A stretch of 64,000 nucleotides of DNA from Thermanaerosceptrum fracticalcis (GCF_000746025.2 NZ_CP045798.1:3331501-3395500); one strand, 5' to 3'; positions 26,253 to 35,620 are shown, numbered from the stretch's first letter. The notes: generated from the sequence alone by a model not told the origin. Numbers and translations: made by a program.

Positions 26253-26981
26253 ATGATACCACTCAAAGATACAATCCCTCATAGGGATAAGCCATTTGTA
26301 ACCTGGTTGTTAATAACCATTAATATTTTTGTTTTTTTATTTCAGGTATTACTGCCTCCCGATATTTCAGAGTATTTTGTGTATAGCCTGGGGTTTGTGC
26401 CTCGCGATCTAACAACTCTTTGGAATTATGGTTTGAGACTGGAATTGGTGTTTTTTTTATGGCCTCTGATTACCAGTATGTTTCTTCATGGAAGCTGGAT
26501 GCATCTTATCGGCAATATGTGAAGCTTATGGCTGTTTGGCGATAATGTGGAAGACCGGGTTGGGCATCTCCGTTTTTTTGTTTTCTATCTTTTGAGCGGA
26601 ATCGTTGCATCTCTGACGCATTATGTTTTTAATATTCATTCTCCTGTCCCGACGATTGGAGCCTCAGGGGCTATTGCCGGAGTTATGGGCGCTTATTTTA
26701 TCATGTTCCCACTGGCTCGTATTGTCACGCTTGTTCCGGTGTTCTGGATTCCGTTTTTCTTTGAAATTCCAGCGGTTGTTTTTATCGGACTCTGGTTTAT
26801 TTCGCAGGTTTTTTCGGGAATTTTTGAACTGTTTGGACCGGTATTTGGGGGCGGGATCGCCTGGTGGGCCCATGTGGGAGGTTTTATCTTCGGAGCCGTG
26901 GCTATTCGTATATTTAAGAAAAAACGCAGTCGTTACCGCTTGTTTTTTGACGATGAATACTATTACTATCAATTTTATTAA
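26253..26981 (+). pseudogene. Rhomboid-family intramembrane serine protease with one in-frame TGA
   Basis: The frame is continuous apart from a TGA at 26520-26522, in GNM-stop-SLWLFGDNVEDR, where rhomboids have W, L or F. TGG to TGA is the simplest cause. The catalytic serine motif IGASGAIAG and the histidine in WWAHVGGF are both present, with several membrane helices and an N-terminal IPLKDTIPHRDKPFVTW typical of the family. It is followed by an SDH-type protease gene. The stop would remove both catalytic residues, so it is inactive unless the base call is wrong. Confidence 0.85.
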
Positions 26982-27016
26982 CCTTTAAGTTTGATTTTTA
27001 AAAAGGGGGTAGAAAA

Positions 27017-27832
27017 ATGGGGTTATTAGATCTATTCTGGATATTTATTGTCCTCACTTCGCTTCAACCAGTCATTAATCAGAGAATGGTTGAATCTGCA
27101 CGAAAAAAACTGATTGCCAAAATTGAACAGCGCAGAAATTCCAGAGTGATTCTGATGGTACACAGACAGGAAACGATGAGCATTCTTGGTTTTCCGGTCT
27201 ATCGTTATATTGACATTAATGATTCTGAAGAGGTTATCAGAGCTATTCATATGACAGATCCTTCTGTTCCCCTGGATATAATTCTGCATACTCCGGGAGG
27301 GTTGGTACTGGCTTCCTTGCAGATTGCCAGGGCAATTAAGCGCCACAAGGGAAAGGTAACAGTATATGTTCCGCATCATGCCATGTCTGGAGGTACTTTG
27401 ATTGCACTTGCGGCTGATGAGATCGTCATGGCCAGAGATGCTGTGTTGGGCCCTGTTGACCCACAGCTTGGGGAGTACCCGGCGGTTTCCGTTGTAAAAG
27501 TTGTCAGAGAAAAATCACGTGATGAAATTGATGACAAGACGTTAATCCTTGCAGATGTCGCTGAAAAAGCGATTAAACAGACTAAAGATGCAGTTAAGGA
27601 ATTATTAAGCGATAATTATCCTGAAGAATTGGCAGAGAATTTAGCGACTTTGCTTACTGAAGGTAAATGGACTCATGATTATCCGATCACTTTTGAAATG
27701 GCGCAGGAGCTGGGGTTGCGGGTCAGAGACGATATGGACAAAGAATTCCACCAGCTCATGAGTTTGTATCCTCAACCGGTCCGTCACAGAGCTTCTGTGG
27801 AATATTTGCCTTTTCCCAAGTTGAGAAAATAG
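27017..27832 (+). CDS. SDH-family (ClpP/SppA-like) membrane serine protease
   Basis: The 271-aa protein has one N-terminal membrane segment (LLDLFWIFIVLTSLQPV) and a ClpP-crotonase fold of the serine-dehydrogenase-proteinase family. HTPGGLVLASLQIA is the oxyanion region and HHAMSGGTLIALAADEI carries the nucleophilic serine. Such proteins are found in anaerobes beside membrane-quality genes; the substrate is unknown. AAGGGGG precedes the ATG. It is intact and has a strong terminator. A 3' fragment of a paralogue lies at 24499. Confidence 0.88.
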   Translation: MGLLDLFWIFIVLTSLQPVINQRMVESARKKLIAKIEQRRNSRVILMVHRQETMSILGFPVYRYIDINDSEEVIRAIHMTDPSVPLDIILHTPGGLVLASLQIARAIKRHKGKVTVYVPHHAMSGGTLIALAADEIVMARDAVLGPVDPQLGEYPAVSVVKVVREKSRDEIDDKTLILADVAEKAIKQTKDAVKELLSDNYPEELAENLATLLTEGKWTHDYPITFEMAQELGLRVRDDMDKEFHQLMSLYPQPVRHRASVEYLPFPKLRK

Positions 27833-27849
27833 ATAATGCTATAAAAGAC

Positions 27850-27893
27850 AAAAGGCTAAGGACATCGTCATCATCAGAAGTCCTTAGCCTTTT
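27850..27893. terminator. Bidirectional terminator between the SDH protease and hsp20
   Basis: AAAAGGCTAAGGAC pairs perfectly with GTCCTTAGCCTTTT, with A and T tracts on both sides. It serves the two convergent genes. Confidence 0.9.
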
Positions 27894-27916
27894 ATTGAAA
27901 CTCAAGGATATTTTTA

Positions 27917-28363
27917 TTAGGAGATTGGAATCCGATATCCGTTTGAATGAGCTTCTTTTTTCGGTAAAGTAACGGTTAACACACCGTTTTCATACCTGGC
28001 AGTAATTTTTTCACTGTCAATATTTTCAAAGACAAACGTTCGAGAGATGATGTTTAACGAGCGTTCTTTGCGTATATAATTTTCTTTCTTTTCTTCATGT
28101 TGCTCATTGTGCTCAACACCAATGGTGAGCTGATCATTTTTAAATTCAACGCGTATATTCTCTTTATTTACACCAGGAATGTCAGCTTCAAGAATGTAGG
28201 CGTTATCTGTATCTTTAATGTCCACATTCATAACTCCAGCATTGGGCATGAGAGCCGGGAAGAACGAATCATTGAAAAAATTCTCGAAAATATTTTCAAA
28301 ATCGAACAACGGTTGTACTTGTTGGATATTTCTGCGATAAGGTACTAAACCAAACATATTCAT
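27917..28363 (-). CDS. Hsp20-family small heat-shock protein
   Basis: The 148-aa protein has an N-terminal region MNMFGLVPYRRNIQQVQPLF and an alpha-crystallin domain (DIKDTDNAYILEADIPGVNK, YENGVLTVTLPKKE). The C-terminal IPI tail (YRIPIS) docks oligomers. It is an ATP-independent holdase. GGAGGTGC lies before the ATG. Confidence 0.95.
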   Translation of the reverse strand: MNMFGLVPYRRNIQQVQPLFDFENIFENFFNDSFFPALMPNAGVMNVDIKDTDNAYILEADIPGVNKENIRVEFKNDQLTIGVEHNEQHEEKKENYIRKERSLNIISRTFVFENIDSEKITARYENGVLTVTLPKKEAHSNGYRIPIS

Positions 28364-28551
28364 GCACCTCCATCTTTTTTTAGGTTGTGATTTGTTCTAT
28401 TTAGGTCAGACGAAGCACGTGGAGTGCGTGGTAAGGCTGCAAAGGAAAAACAGTTAGAAGCTTGATTTTATCAGGATTCTTTTTCTTATGCAGAAAATTA
28501 TTTGTTGCTTAAGACTATTTTAGGAAATTATATTTATTGGAAATGTTATGC

Positions 28552-28647
28552 ATGCCAAATATAAAACCAATATCAGATTTACGTAACTATAATAAAGTTT
28601 TAAAAGATTGTCAAAAAAGTGAACCGGTTTTTTTACCAAATTATTAA
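28552..28647 (+). pseudogene. N-terminal remnant of a Phd/YefM antitoxin
   Basis: MPNIKPISDLRNYNKVLKDC followed by EPVFLPNY and a stop is nearly the first 31 residues of the antitoxin at 37793. The rest is missing. The preceding 190 bases (28364-28551) show no gene. Confidence 0.75.
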
Positions 28648-28675
28648 TGTAGTAAAATATTAAAGGTGATATTTT

Positions 28676-28702
28676 CCTCTCCCTTACCAGGAGAGGTTTT
28701 TT
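28676..28702 (+). terminator. Terminator overlapping the ribosome-binding site of the kinase fragment
   Basis: CCTCTCC-CTTACCA-GGAGAGG is followed by TTTTTT and then ATG. The 3' arm GGAGAGG also lies at Shine-Dalgarno distance from the ATG. Confidence 0.65.
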
Positions 28703-29515
28703 ATGCTTACTGATTTTAATATAGATTATTTTGCCGATAATGAGCTTGGAAGACTTTGCGAAGCATTTAATGAAATGAAAAACGAACTTAAGGAGTCACT
28801 AATCTCACAGTGGAAAGCAGAGCAGGAAAGACATGAGATGGTTCAAGCCCTTGCCCATGACCTAAAAACACCACTTTCTGTAATACAAGGCTATGTTGAA
28901 TCACTTCTGGAAAGCAGTCATATTGATACTCAAAAGACAAAAAAATATTTACAAGTAATAAAAGATAATGCAAATAAGGGGGCCGAGCTCATCAAGGAAA
29001 TGCTTTACGCCGCAGAACTTGAAACGTCCGGCGTAGAGCTTAATATCGTCCCAGTGGATATATACTCTTTTTTAAAGCAGAAAAAAGAAAGTTATGAGAT
29101 GATGGCAAAAAATAAAAAGATAAATTTTAAGGTTGATGTAACATATGGAAATCAGGCTGAAATAATATGTCCTATTGATGCTGCAAAGCTTGAGCGCATT
29201 CTTGACAATATCGTTTCGAACAGCATCCGTTATGTGCCGGAACATGGGACAATAACAATTAATGCGGATATTGCCTGTGATAATATTCGTTTTAAAGTAT
29301 GTGATACAGGAAAGGGATTTAGTAGTAAAGATCTATCGAATCTTTTTAATAAATTTTATAGGGGAGATGAATCCCGTTCTTCTAAAGATGGTCATGCCGG
29401 ACTAGGACTCCATATTGCAAAAAGACTGGTAGAAATGCATGGTGGAAGTATTGTTGCCTTTAATGCAAGGGACAGTGGTGCATGTATTAAATTTGATTTG
29501 CATTTTCTAAAATAA
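28703..29515 (+). CDS. Truncated sensor histidine kinase (HAMP-HisKA-HATPase)
   Basis: The 270-aa frame starts inside a HAMP linker (DNELGRLCEAFNEMKNELKE). It has the phosphoacceptor box ALAHDLKTPLSVIQGYVES and the ATPase boxes N (RILDNIVSNSIRYVP), G1 (CDTGKGFS) and G2 (HAGLGLHIAKRL). No membrane helices or sensor domain precede it, and there is no response regulator nearby. It is the 3' part of a classical kinase gene that became joined to an antitoxin remnant. It may still be translated but cannot sense through a membrane. Confidence 0.8.
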   Translation: MLTDFNIDYFADNELGRLCEAFNEMKNELKESLISQWKAEQERHEMVQALAHDLKTPLSVIQGYVESLLESSHIDTQKTKKYLQVIKDNANKGAELIKEMLYAAELETSGVELNIVPVDIYSFLKQKKESYEMMAKNKKINFKVDVTYGNQAEIICPIDAAKLERILDNIVSNSIRYVPEHGTITINADIACDNIRFKVCDTGKGFSSKDLSNLFNKFYRGDESRSSKDGHAGLGLHIAKRLVEMHGGSIVAFNARDSGACIKFDLHFLK

Positions 29516-29540
29516 TAACACCGGGAATTTGGTATTTTTT

Positions 29541-29674
29541 ATCTTTTTCATGCACTCAAGGCATACAGAAAGCGTCGCGAGGGTCGAGAGGGTGAAAGGC
29601 TGATAGATAAAAGGTTTGAGACACCTTACTATATTTGTGACTAAGGGTAACCCTTGAGTGTGTAAAAAAGATAT
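29541..29674 (+). repeat. Hairpin repeat family, copy B
   Basis: Left arm ATCTTTTTCATGCACTC-AAGG and right arm CCCTTGAGTGTGTAAAAAAG-ATAT are inverted. The core GCGTCGCGAGGGTCGAG and GGGTGAAAGGCTGAT matches the family. Confidence 0.85.
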
Positions 29675-29740
29675 CGAGCCAAACGCGTGGAAATAGCGGG
29701 TGGTCTTAAAAAGAATGAATTTTGAAAGGAGGTTCTAAAA

Positions 29741-30577
29741 ATGATACATATTCTATTTGGACAATCACCATCTGGTTGTTTAAAAATAGTTCTGAAAAAA
29801 ATAGGTGTAACTAAAGAAGAACATGTCATTTCATTTTGGGAAATGTTTTCTATAGGGCCCATTTGGCATTTACAAGAAGAGATTGGGAAAGAAGCCAGAT
29901 TTGATTGGATGAAAAATATTTTAAATAATGAATATGATGAGTTTGATGAATATAAAAGCGGTTTCCTAAAAGCTATCAATCAAATAGCATGCATTCCAGA
30001 AGGCGAACCCATTACCATATGGATTGCTGAAAACTCACACGAGCAGACAGGATTACGATATGTTTTGTATTTATTGAAAGGTAGAACTAATGAAGTTAAA
30101 GTTATTAACACTACAAAGCTGTATGCTGAACTTTTTAGCCAACCTAATATAAAGTGCGTTGTACTGCATACAGGTGAAATATCACCAGAGAAACTTCAAA
30201 TAATTTATGAGGAAACTAAGGAGAAGCACCCTTTATCACATCTTGAAAGAGAGCAATTTGAACAAGAATGGCTCAACCTTGCTGATAATCGCGAAGTGTT
30301 AAGGATTTGGCAGAATGGAAGAATACAGAGTGTTCCTGAAGATTATTATGACCAATATATTATAAACAGAGCTAAACAGCTACATAAAAAACTAAAGACG
30401 CAGGAATTTATGAAATCAGCGAGATTAATCGGTGAAGTGCTGGGGCATTTAGAACAGTATGTAGGGGATGAGTTCTTGGAATATCGGTTAAAGAAGCTGA
30501 TTGAAAAAGGAGTTTTCGAAGTAGAGGGTAGTATGGAAGCCATGCGATTGTATAGTGTAAGGTTGAAAAATGATTAG
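29741..30577 (+). CDS. DUF1835 / DUF3658 domain protein
   Basis: The 278-aa cytosolic protein starts MIHILFGQSPSGCLKIVLKK, the DUF1835 signature region, with FSIGPIWHL. A helical C-terminal half (SHLEREQFEQEWLNLADNRE) resembles DUF3658. The biochemical function is unknown; members occur widely in Bacillota as single genes. AAAGGAGG precedes the ATG. It is intact and follows hairpin repeat B. Confidence 0.8.
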   Translation: MIHILFGQSPSGCLKIVLKKIGVTKEEHVISFWEMFSIGPIWHLQEEIGKEARFDWMKNILNNEYDEFDEYKSGFLKAINQIACIPEGEPITIWIAENSHEQTGLRYVLYLLKGRTNEVKVINTTKLYAELFSQPNIKCVVLHTGEISPEKLQIIYEETKEKHPLSHLEREQFEQEWLNLADNREVLRIWQNGRIQSVPEDYYDQYIINRAKQLHKKLKTQEFMKSARLIGEVLGHLEQYVGDEFLEYRLKKLIEKGVFEVEGSMEAMRLYSVRLKND

Positions 30578-30793
30578 TATTTTAGAAAGGTTTGCTCTTT
30601 CCTTCAGTAAGGTAGGCCAAGGAAGGTTGATGTTGATGCCCACATTATTTGGCGGCCACTTGATAACCGTCAGTGGCGGTTGTCATGGAACGCCAAGTAA
30701 GGTTGCCAGTAGGTTAGACATTTTCGCCAATGGCGGTGGTCGTTTTTTAAAGGTACCGGAAAGCACACCTCTGTTGGCGGTGGGCTAAACATA

Positions 30794-31596
30794 CTAAAAC
30801 TTGCGAAAGTCCTCAATTACCCTAAGCACCCCTTCCCGGTCAACCACATAGCTGGACTGAATCCGGGCATCAAGCATAGCTTGTATACATAAATTGTTAA
30901 TTACTCTAGGAATCCCTTTGGAAAAAGCAAATATCTCTTTAACGGCATCAACGCTGAAAATCTGACTGCGTGCTTTTACTACCTCCAAATGATGGGCTAT
31001 GTAGGCGCCGGTTTCTTCTAACGTCAGGCCACCCAAATGATAGCGGACCTGAATCCTTTGGGTTATAGCCTGGAAAATCTGCATGGCCAGGGTGCCCTTA
31101 AGTTCAGGTTGGCCTACCAGTATTAAGGCCATTGGAGAAAGGGAATCCATTTTGAAATTAGTTAAAAATCTGATTTCCTGCAGCATTTGGTGCGATAGCA
31201 GATGAGCCTCGTCGATAACGACCACGGGTGTAATCCGCCGTTTCTCAAAATAATCCAGAATTAGCTGGTTAAACTGCCGCTTAGCATCTATCCGCAAATA
31301 ACCGGGACTGGAGCCTAATTGGAACAATAACTCGCGGTAAAAATCCCGGGCTTCAGGTTGGAGTCGGATATATAAAGCAGTTTGTGCCGGTTTTCGTCCA
31401 GGTTCCGGGCCAGAAGACGAATAGCAGTTGATTTTCCTGCTCCAATATCCCCGGTCACCAGGCAAAAACAGCGCTTTTTCACACCGTAGTCCAAACGGGC
31501 CAATAATTCCTTAAACCGCAAGGACAGATAGAGATTTTCCGGCGAGATATTCTTGCCAAAAGGTTCGCCTGTCAAACCAAAGTATTCCTGGATCAC
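30794..31596 (-). pseudogene. ExeA-like AAA+ ATPase, frameshifted
   Basis: It starts MIQEYFGLTGEPFGKNISPE with Walker A GDIGAGKST. After LLYISDSNLKP near 31355 the frame shifts by one base and continues RDFYRELLFQLG, with Walker B VVVIDEAHLL to the end. A missing C in a CCC run explains it. Partner of the transposase at 31593, overlapping it by four bases. Confidence 0.8.
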
Positions 31597-32984
31597 CTGC
31601 CGTCACCTTCCCGGGCTTTTTCTTGAGCCGGTGTGCCCAGACAGGTATACGCCAGGTCTCCCAGAGTCTTGGCCAAGTTTTCATCGTAAGCCTTTTTCAA
31701 GAGTTCAAGGTAATTGAGTCCGCTGGTTGGTGGGGAATTTACCAAACAATCTTCTTTAGGCACTTTCGGATGATGTGGTTTGGATAAATCCAAAAGTTTA
31801 GCGTCAGCATACTGTTTCCCGCCAAACCAAACCTGAATCCGTGTAAGGTCAAAGGGGTCGTACTTAACGATAACTTTTTTGCCGGCCAGGACAGGGTCTA
31901 CCTCATAAATATTGCCTTCCAGGGAAAAACAGCAGGTTTTATCCACACTCCGTTCTTCCTGCCAGAGAAAAATTTGGTTAAGTACAGCGATATCAACCCG
32001 GCGCAGGGGATGGGTACAGTTGTTAAACCGGTTGACCGGTTTAACGGCTGTGGAGGAGTGTTTCTTTTGCTGATAAGCCATCTCCAGCCAGGACCAGAAG
32101 AAATTGTTCAAGTCTTTGAGAGTAGTGAGTTTCCCCTGTTCGATAAGGGCTTGGGCTTCAGGCCGGAAGCTCTTGTCTAAGTAACGGAAAAACACCTCAA
32201 CCTTGCCTCGGCCTTGGGGCTTGTAAGGGCGTGAGTGAATTAGGTGAATGCTCAACTCCCCGCAAATTCTGGCCAGATGCTGGGACCGGTAAACAGAACC
32301 GTTATCCACGTATAATTTTTCCGGCACCCCGCAACGGAGAATAGCCTTTTTCAGGCAGTCCTCAAGACGTGGCAATTTCTCATCGAAATAGTACTCAGCG
32401 TGGGTAATGTAGCGGCTATAGTCAATAAAGGCTACTAGGCGTACCGACTTTTTCCTGCCGGGTTCTGTGGGATGAGGCAGGTACAGGGTGGCATGGGTAT
32501 CGCCTTGCCAGCACTGGTTACGCTTGCTGTATGAGAACCGCCGGTGGGCGCTGGGTTCAGCTTTTATCTCCCGGGCCACTTCTTTAAGATAACGGCCCAG
32601 TGTGGTGCGTTTTAAGATACCAGGTTCCACCAGTTGGGATAATTCCAGGATCCTGATGATCTGGTCCACACTTCTTGTCGGTAATTCCTTTTTTAACTCC
32701 ACTGCCTTGGCCAGAATATTTTCAGGGATAGCTCTTGGTGTACATTTATCTTCCCGAACCTGGGGTTTAAGCCCTTCCAAGCCTTTTTTGCGATAGGCCG
32801 CCAGATAACGTTCAAGGGTGCGTAAGCCCGGTCGGAAGGGCTTCCCATCCGGGTCATTGTATTCCCTGGCAGCGATTTCGGCCAACAGCCGGGTCTGTTC
32901 GCCTTTTTCCAGCCTACGGCAGACCACCGGCGCAATCAGGCCATAGCGGAAATTGGCGATTTCCAGTCGTTTTTCTTCATCCAC
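31593..32984 (-). CDS. DDE transposase (TniA-like)
   Basis: The 463-aa transposase has an N-terminal helix-turn-helix region (RPGLRTLERYLAAYRKKGLE) and an rve core with WQGDTHATLYL, LYVDNGSVYRS and GRGKVEVFFRYLDKS carrying the DDE residues. A Mu-like C-terminal domain follows (RSVDKTCCFSLEGNIYEVD). It is homologous to but clearly diverged from the transposase at 20984. The frame is intact, though both partners are broken. Confidence 0.87.
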   Translation of the reverse strand: MDEEKRLEIANFRYGLIAPVVCRRLEKGEQTRLLAEIAAREYNDPDGKPFRPGLRTLERYLAAYRKKGLEGLKPQVREDKCTPRAIPENILAKAVELKKELPTRSVDQIIRILELSQLVEPGILKRTTLGRYLKEVAREIKAEPSAHRRFSYSKRNQCWQGDTHATLYLPHPTEPGRKKSVRLVAFIDYSRYITHAEYYFDEKLPRLEDCLKKAILRCGVPEKLYVDNGSVYRSQHLARICGELSIHLIHSRPYKPQGRGKVEVFFRYLDKSFRPEAQALIEQGKLTTLKDLNNFFWSWLEMAYQQKKHSSTAVKPVNRFNNCTHPLRRVDIAVLNQIFLWQEERSVDKTCCFSLEGNIYEVDPVLAGKKVIVKYDPFDLTRIQVWFGGKQYADAKLLDLSKPHHPKVPKEDCLVNSPPTSGLNYLELLKKAYDENLAKTLGDLAYTCLGTPAQEKAREGDGR

Positions 32985-33021
32985 AGTAATCTCTCCTCCC
33001 GAAATAGTCTCATTCTAATTA

Positions 33022-33640
33022 TTAGGGATGAGTACCGATACCGGGTAGAGACAAACTCTGTGGGATTTCGTAGGCGAATTTGACCCCAAAGAGGCTATGT
33101 AGTACGGAAAATACCGGAAGGTTAGCAATGTATGACCGGCTAGGCAACGCTGAGGCCAGAGCCTGTCTAAGAAAACGGCCCAATGACATGCCAACCGATA
33201 AATTAACCCTCCGGTCACCGGTTAAAACTGACGGGGGTAATGTTAAGCCGGGGAAGTATTTTAACAACAGGGACAACAGCTTAGTGTTAACCTCTTCAAA
33301 AGTTTTGGCTAAGGCCTTTACCCAACGCCTTACCGTTTTCCCAGAAAAAGGCCGGGACGAGAGTTAAGAATATAAACCAATTCATTCCAGGAAAGGCGGT
33401 CATCAACTCTAAGACAGACTGCCTTTTCAACAAATTCACTTAACATGCTACGAAAAGGCCACAGGAAACTCGGTAATAAAGATATGGTCTTGTCCTGATC
33501 TTTGGACTTGTTTTTATCCTGACATAAATATCTGTAAATTGGTATCAGAGACTCAGAATCGGCATCTACCGCCCACCTGTCAAAATGTCCGTGCCGGTGA
33601 GGTTTACAAGAGCCACAAATTGGACAATTCAGAAGGAAAA
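33022..33640 (-). pseudogene. DUF6431-like gene, frameshifted
   Basis: The frame begins near NCPICGSCKPHRHGHFDRWA and runs to LSWNELVYILNSR. It then shifts near 33350 into RPFSGKTVRRWVKALAKTFE and TLPPSVLTGDRRVNL to the stop at 33022. Cysteines and the helix-turn-helix-like RRWVKAL stretch match the equivalent gene of the other copy. No full-length product is possible. Confidence 0.65.
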
Positions 33641-33745
33641 ACCGGAGATTTTTCGCTGTAAAGGGCTAAATATTCTTTGACAGAAGCTCCTAGGAAAGTT
33701 ATCATAATCATAGAAACAGGACTCCCATGGGTTCTGTTTACAGGA

Positions 33746-33800
33746 GATGAGCTTTCGGGTTGTCTGTCGGGACGTTGGCCGAAAGCTCATTTTATTTTGC
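33746..33800 (+). terminator. Strong hairpin with T-rich tail
   Basis: ATGAGCTTTCGG pairs with CCGAAAGCTCAT around a 21-nt loop and is followed by TTTTATTTTG. No gene in the 33.65-33.95 kb gap can be assigned to it; it may belong to the transposon's outer end. Confidence 0.55.
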
Positions 33801-33956
33801 TCTCCGTAAACCAGAAAGGTAAAGTCAAGTTCTGATTCGATTAATTGGCGGAAATATCCTTCATTACCGACATATAATTTGGTCAAAATCCCAGGTGTTG
33901 CCGACAGATAATTCGGGCATTAACAGGTTGATCAAAATGTACAGGGGCACTTGAAA

Positions 33957-34092
33957 TTATTTTTTTCATGCGATCAAGGCATACAGAGACCGTCGCGAGG
34001 ATTGAGCGGGTGAAAGGTTGATGGATAAAGGGTTTGGGGCAATTTGTGAATTTGCTGATTTTAGGTAACCCTTGAGTGCACAAAAAAGATAT
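33957..34092 (+). repeat. Hairpin repeat family, copy C
   Basis: The core is GACCGTCGCGAGGATTGAGC and GGGTGAAAGGTTGATGGATA. The right end is AACCCTTGAGTGCACAAAAA-AGATAT. The left arm TTTTTTCATGCGATCAAGG is slightly degenerate. Confidence 0.85.
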
Positions 34093-34464
34093 CGGGCTAA
34101 ACGGATGGATATAGCAAAATTAGAAGAACGGATCGCAGCTAAAATCTCCACCGAATGAACAGGAAGCCAGACAAGACAGCTTTCTTTGGAATTATGTTTT
34201 GTGTATGTAAAACAAGAATAATTTTATCCGCCCAAAGGCATGGCTTTGATGCCAAGTTATATTTACCCACACCTGAGGATAAACAATGTTGTATCCAGGC
34301 AGAAGCCATGAACAAAGGGTTGATAGATGAAAATATAGGTAACCAAATATGGGCTAATATGCTATCAAAACAAAGGCTATTGCTGGCAGTAACTTTTTCT
34401 GATTATCTTAAATTTTGTTATTGATGGTTTAGTAAACGGTTTAGAAAGAGTGTAATGTTGGTTT
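34093..34464. other. Gene debris without identifiable product
   Basis: A short frame MDIAKLEERIAAKISTE at 34105 is followed by a shifted continuation QEARQDSFLWNYVL, suggesting the start of a broken gene. The 89-codon frame at 34155 overlaps it in another register and looks like chance. Nothing else is recognised. Confidence 0.35.
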
Positions 34465-34745
34465 AGTGACAGGGATTACCTCTCAAGCGGTACATCCATG
34501 AGCATGACTCCCTCGAACAGCTTAACATCCTGGGGTAAAACTTGAGAAAATGTCCGACAGGGATGCAGAGATATTCTCTGCTGTGCTGGACCAAAATCTA
34601 TACAAGGGTTACCACATCGAAGCCGCCACCCGTATCAATAACCTCGCACAGCGATATGAGGGAGGCTGCGAATACCCGGAGGGCAGCTTGTCCTCACCAT
34701 CTGTGCTGTGCTGCGGCAATTTTTATTTCCGCCGCCTTTGTCATT
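34465..34745 (+). pseudogene. Possible ArdA-like antirestriction gene remnant
   Basis: The frame reads IHEHDSLEQLNILG, then a stop and a one-base shift to KMSDRDAEIFSAVLDQN and EAATRINNLAQRYEGG. The pattern of a LEELNxLA motif, an acidic helix and an INL-type repeat resembles ArdA-family antirestriction proteins of conjugative elements. The similarity is from memory and moderate. It lies close to a conjugative ATPase remnant, which supports the reading. Confidence 0.35.
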
Positions 34746-34870
34746 AAGCTGACTGAGCTCATTGAGTACAGGAGGTAGCAAGGCATCATTAATTTACAAG
34801 ACCGTTTTAATGTAGTATAATAAGAATACAATAAGGATAAAATAATGCTACACAAAAAGGGGTGGTCAAG

Positions 34871-35158
34871 ATGATTAATATAAAGCCATCGGCTGCAATT
34901 CGAAAAAATTACAACGAGATTTCCGAGCTGTGCAAAAAGTCCGGACAGCCTGTGTACCTGACCAAAAACGGTGAGGGAGATTTGGTGGTGATGGATATTG
35001 AAGCCTTTGCAAGACGCGAAAGCATGCTGCGCCTCAGAGAAAATCTAGTTGCTGCCGAGGAAAGCCGGTTAAGCGGCAAAAGCGGTTATTCCATTGACGA
35101 GGTATCCTCTATGATGAAAGCAGCTGTCAAGGAGGTACTGGATGGACAGCGAGGGTAA
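34871..35158 (+). CDS. Phd/YefM antitoxin
   Basis: The 95-aa antitoxin is intact: MINIKPSAAIRKNYNEISEL, VYLTKNGEGDLVVMDIEAFA and the tail YSIDEVSSMMKAAVKE. The N-terminal half is the DNA-binding Phd/YefM fold and the tail should wrap the toxin. I chose the ATG at 34871 after GGGGTGG. The toxin gene overlaps by 17 bases. The -10 box is identical to that of the decayed pair at 25.3 kb. Confidence 0.88.
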   Translation: MINIKPSAAIRKNYNEISELCKKSGQPVYLTKNGEGDLVVMDIEAFARRESMLRLRENLVAAEESRLSGKSGYSIDEVSSMMKAAVKEVLDGQRG

Positions 35159-35459
35159 AATATACAAAGTGATTATCTCCGATGAGGCGGCGCAGATGCT
35201 GGTATCTCACTCCCGCTTTCTGGCCCAGGTCAGTGAAAAAGCCGCATTAGATCTCATAGCCGAGTTCAGCGCGAAAGCAAAAACTCTGGAGGAATTTCCA
35301 GAGCGAAATCCTTGGCTATCCGATCCTTTCATCCGTGCTGGTAAATATAGAAAGCTCCTTATGGGCAAACGTTATCTGCTCATTTATCAGATAAAAGGCG
35401 ATACCGTTTATGTGGATTATGTGGTGGACTGCAGGCAGGATTACGGCTGGCTGTTGTAA
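35142..35459 (+). CDS. RelE/ParE-type toxin
   Basis: The 105-aa toxin starts IYKVIISDEAAQMLVSHSRF and ends YLLIYQIKGDTVYVDYVVDC-RQDYGWLL, with the RKLLxGKRYLLIYQI core typical of RelE/ParE plasmid-stabilisation toxins. It is either a ribosome-dependent mRNase or a gyrase poison; sequence alone does not settle it. Translation is coupled to the antitoxin. Confidence 0.85.
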   Translation: MDSEGKIYKVIISDEAAQMLVSHSRFLAQVSEKAALDLIAEFSAKAKTLEEFPERNPWLSDPFIRAGKYRKLLMGKRYLLIYQIKGDTVYVDYVVDCRQDYGWLL

Positions 35460-35467
35460 CAAGCATA

Positions 35468-35578
35468 AAACTATATCGTAAATTAGCGCAGGATCATATC
35501 AACACCAACCACTTAATCTGCGGCAATACCTACCGATGCGTGTGGGCCTTGCGGGAATATCCTGCTTGTTTGTTATAG
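35468..35578 (+). pseudogene. Remnant of a conjugative-element ATPase
   Basis: KLYRKLAQDHINTNHLICGN followed by TYRCVWALREYP matches a well-conserved stretch of large VirB4-like ATP-binding proteins of clostridial integrative elements. It ends in ACLL and a stop, so only 36 codons survive. It suggests that an integrative conjugative element once occupied this region. Confidence 0.5.
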
Positions 35579-35620
35579 ACGAAGAAAATGACAGCGGCAT
35601 AAATGGTATGCAAAAAAGAT

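Larger units (their letters stand above)
30590..33650 (-). mobile_element. Second, decayed copy of the four-gene transposon
   Basis: On the minus strand the order DUF6431-like gene, DDE transposase, ExeA-like ATPase is the same as at 20.3-23.5 kb, but the proteins are diverged and two are frameshifted. No DUF5348 gene is recognisable after the ATPase. That space (30590-30790) instead holds repeated boxes such as GCCAGTAGGTTAGACATT and TTGGCGGCCACTTGA, probably transposase-binding sites at the end. Exact ends are not defined. Confidence 0.7.

Noticed and set aside
26520-26522. In-frame TGA in the rhomboid gene as a possible selenocysteine
   Set aside because: The position is a membrane-helix residue that is usually W, L or F, not a catalytic or redox cysteine. 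I see no SECIS-like hairpin after it. A TGG to TGA nonsense mutation is simpler.
33080-33367. Plus-strand ORF at 33080-33367
   Set aside because: It is the antisense of the DUF6431-like pseudogene.
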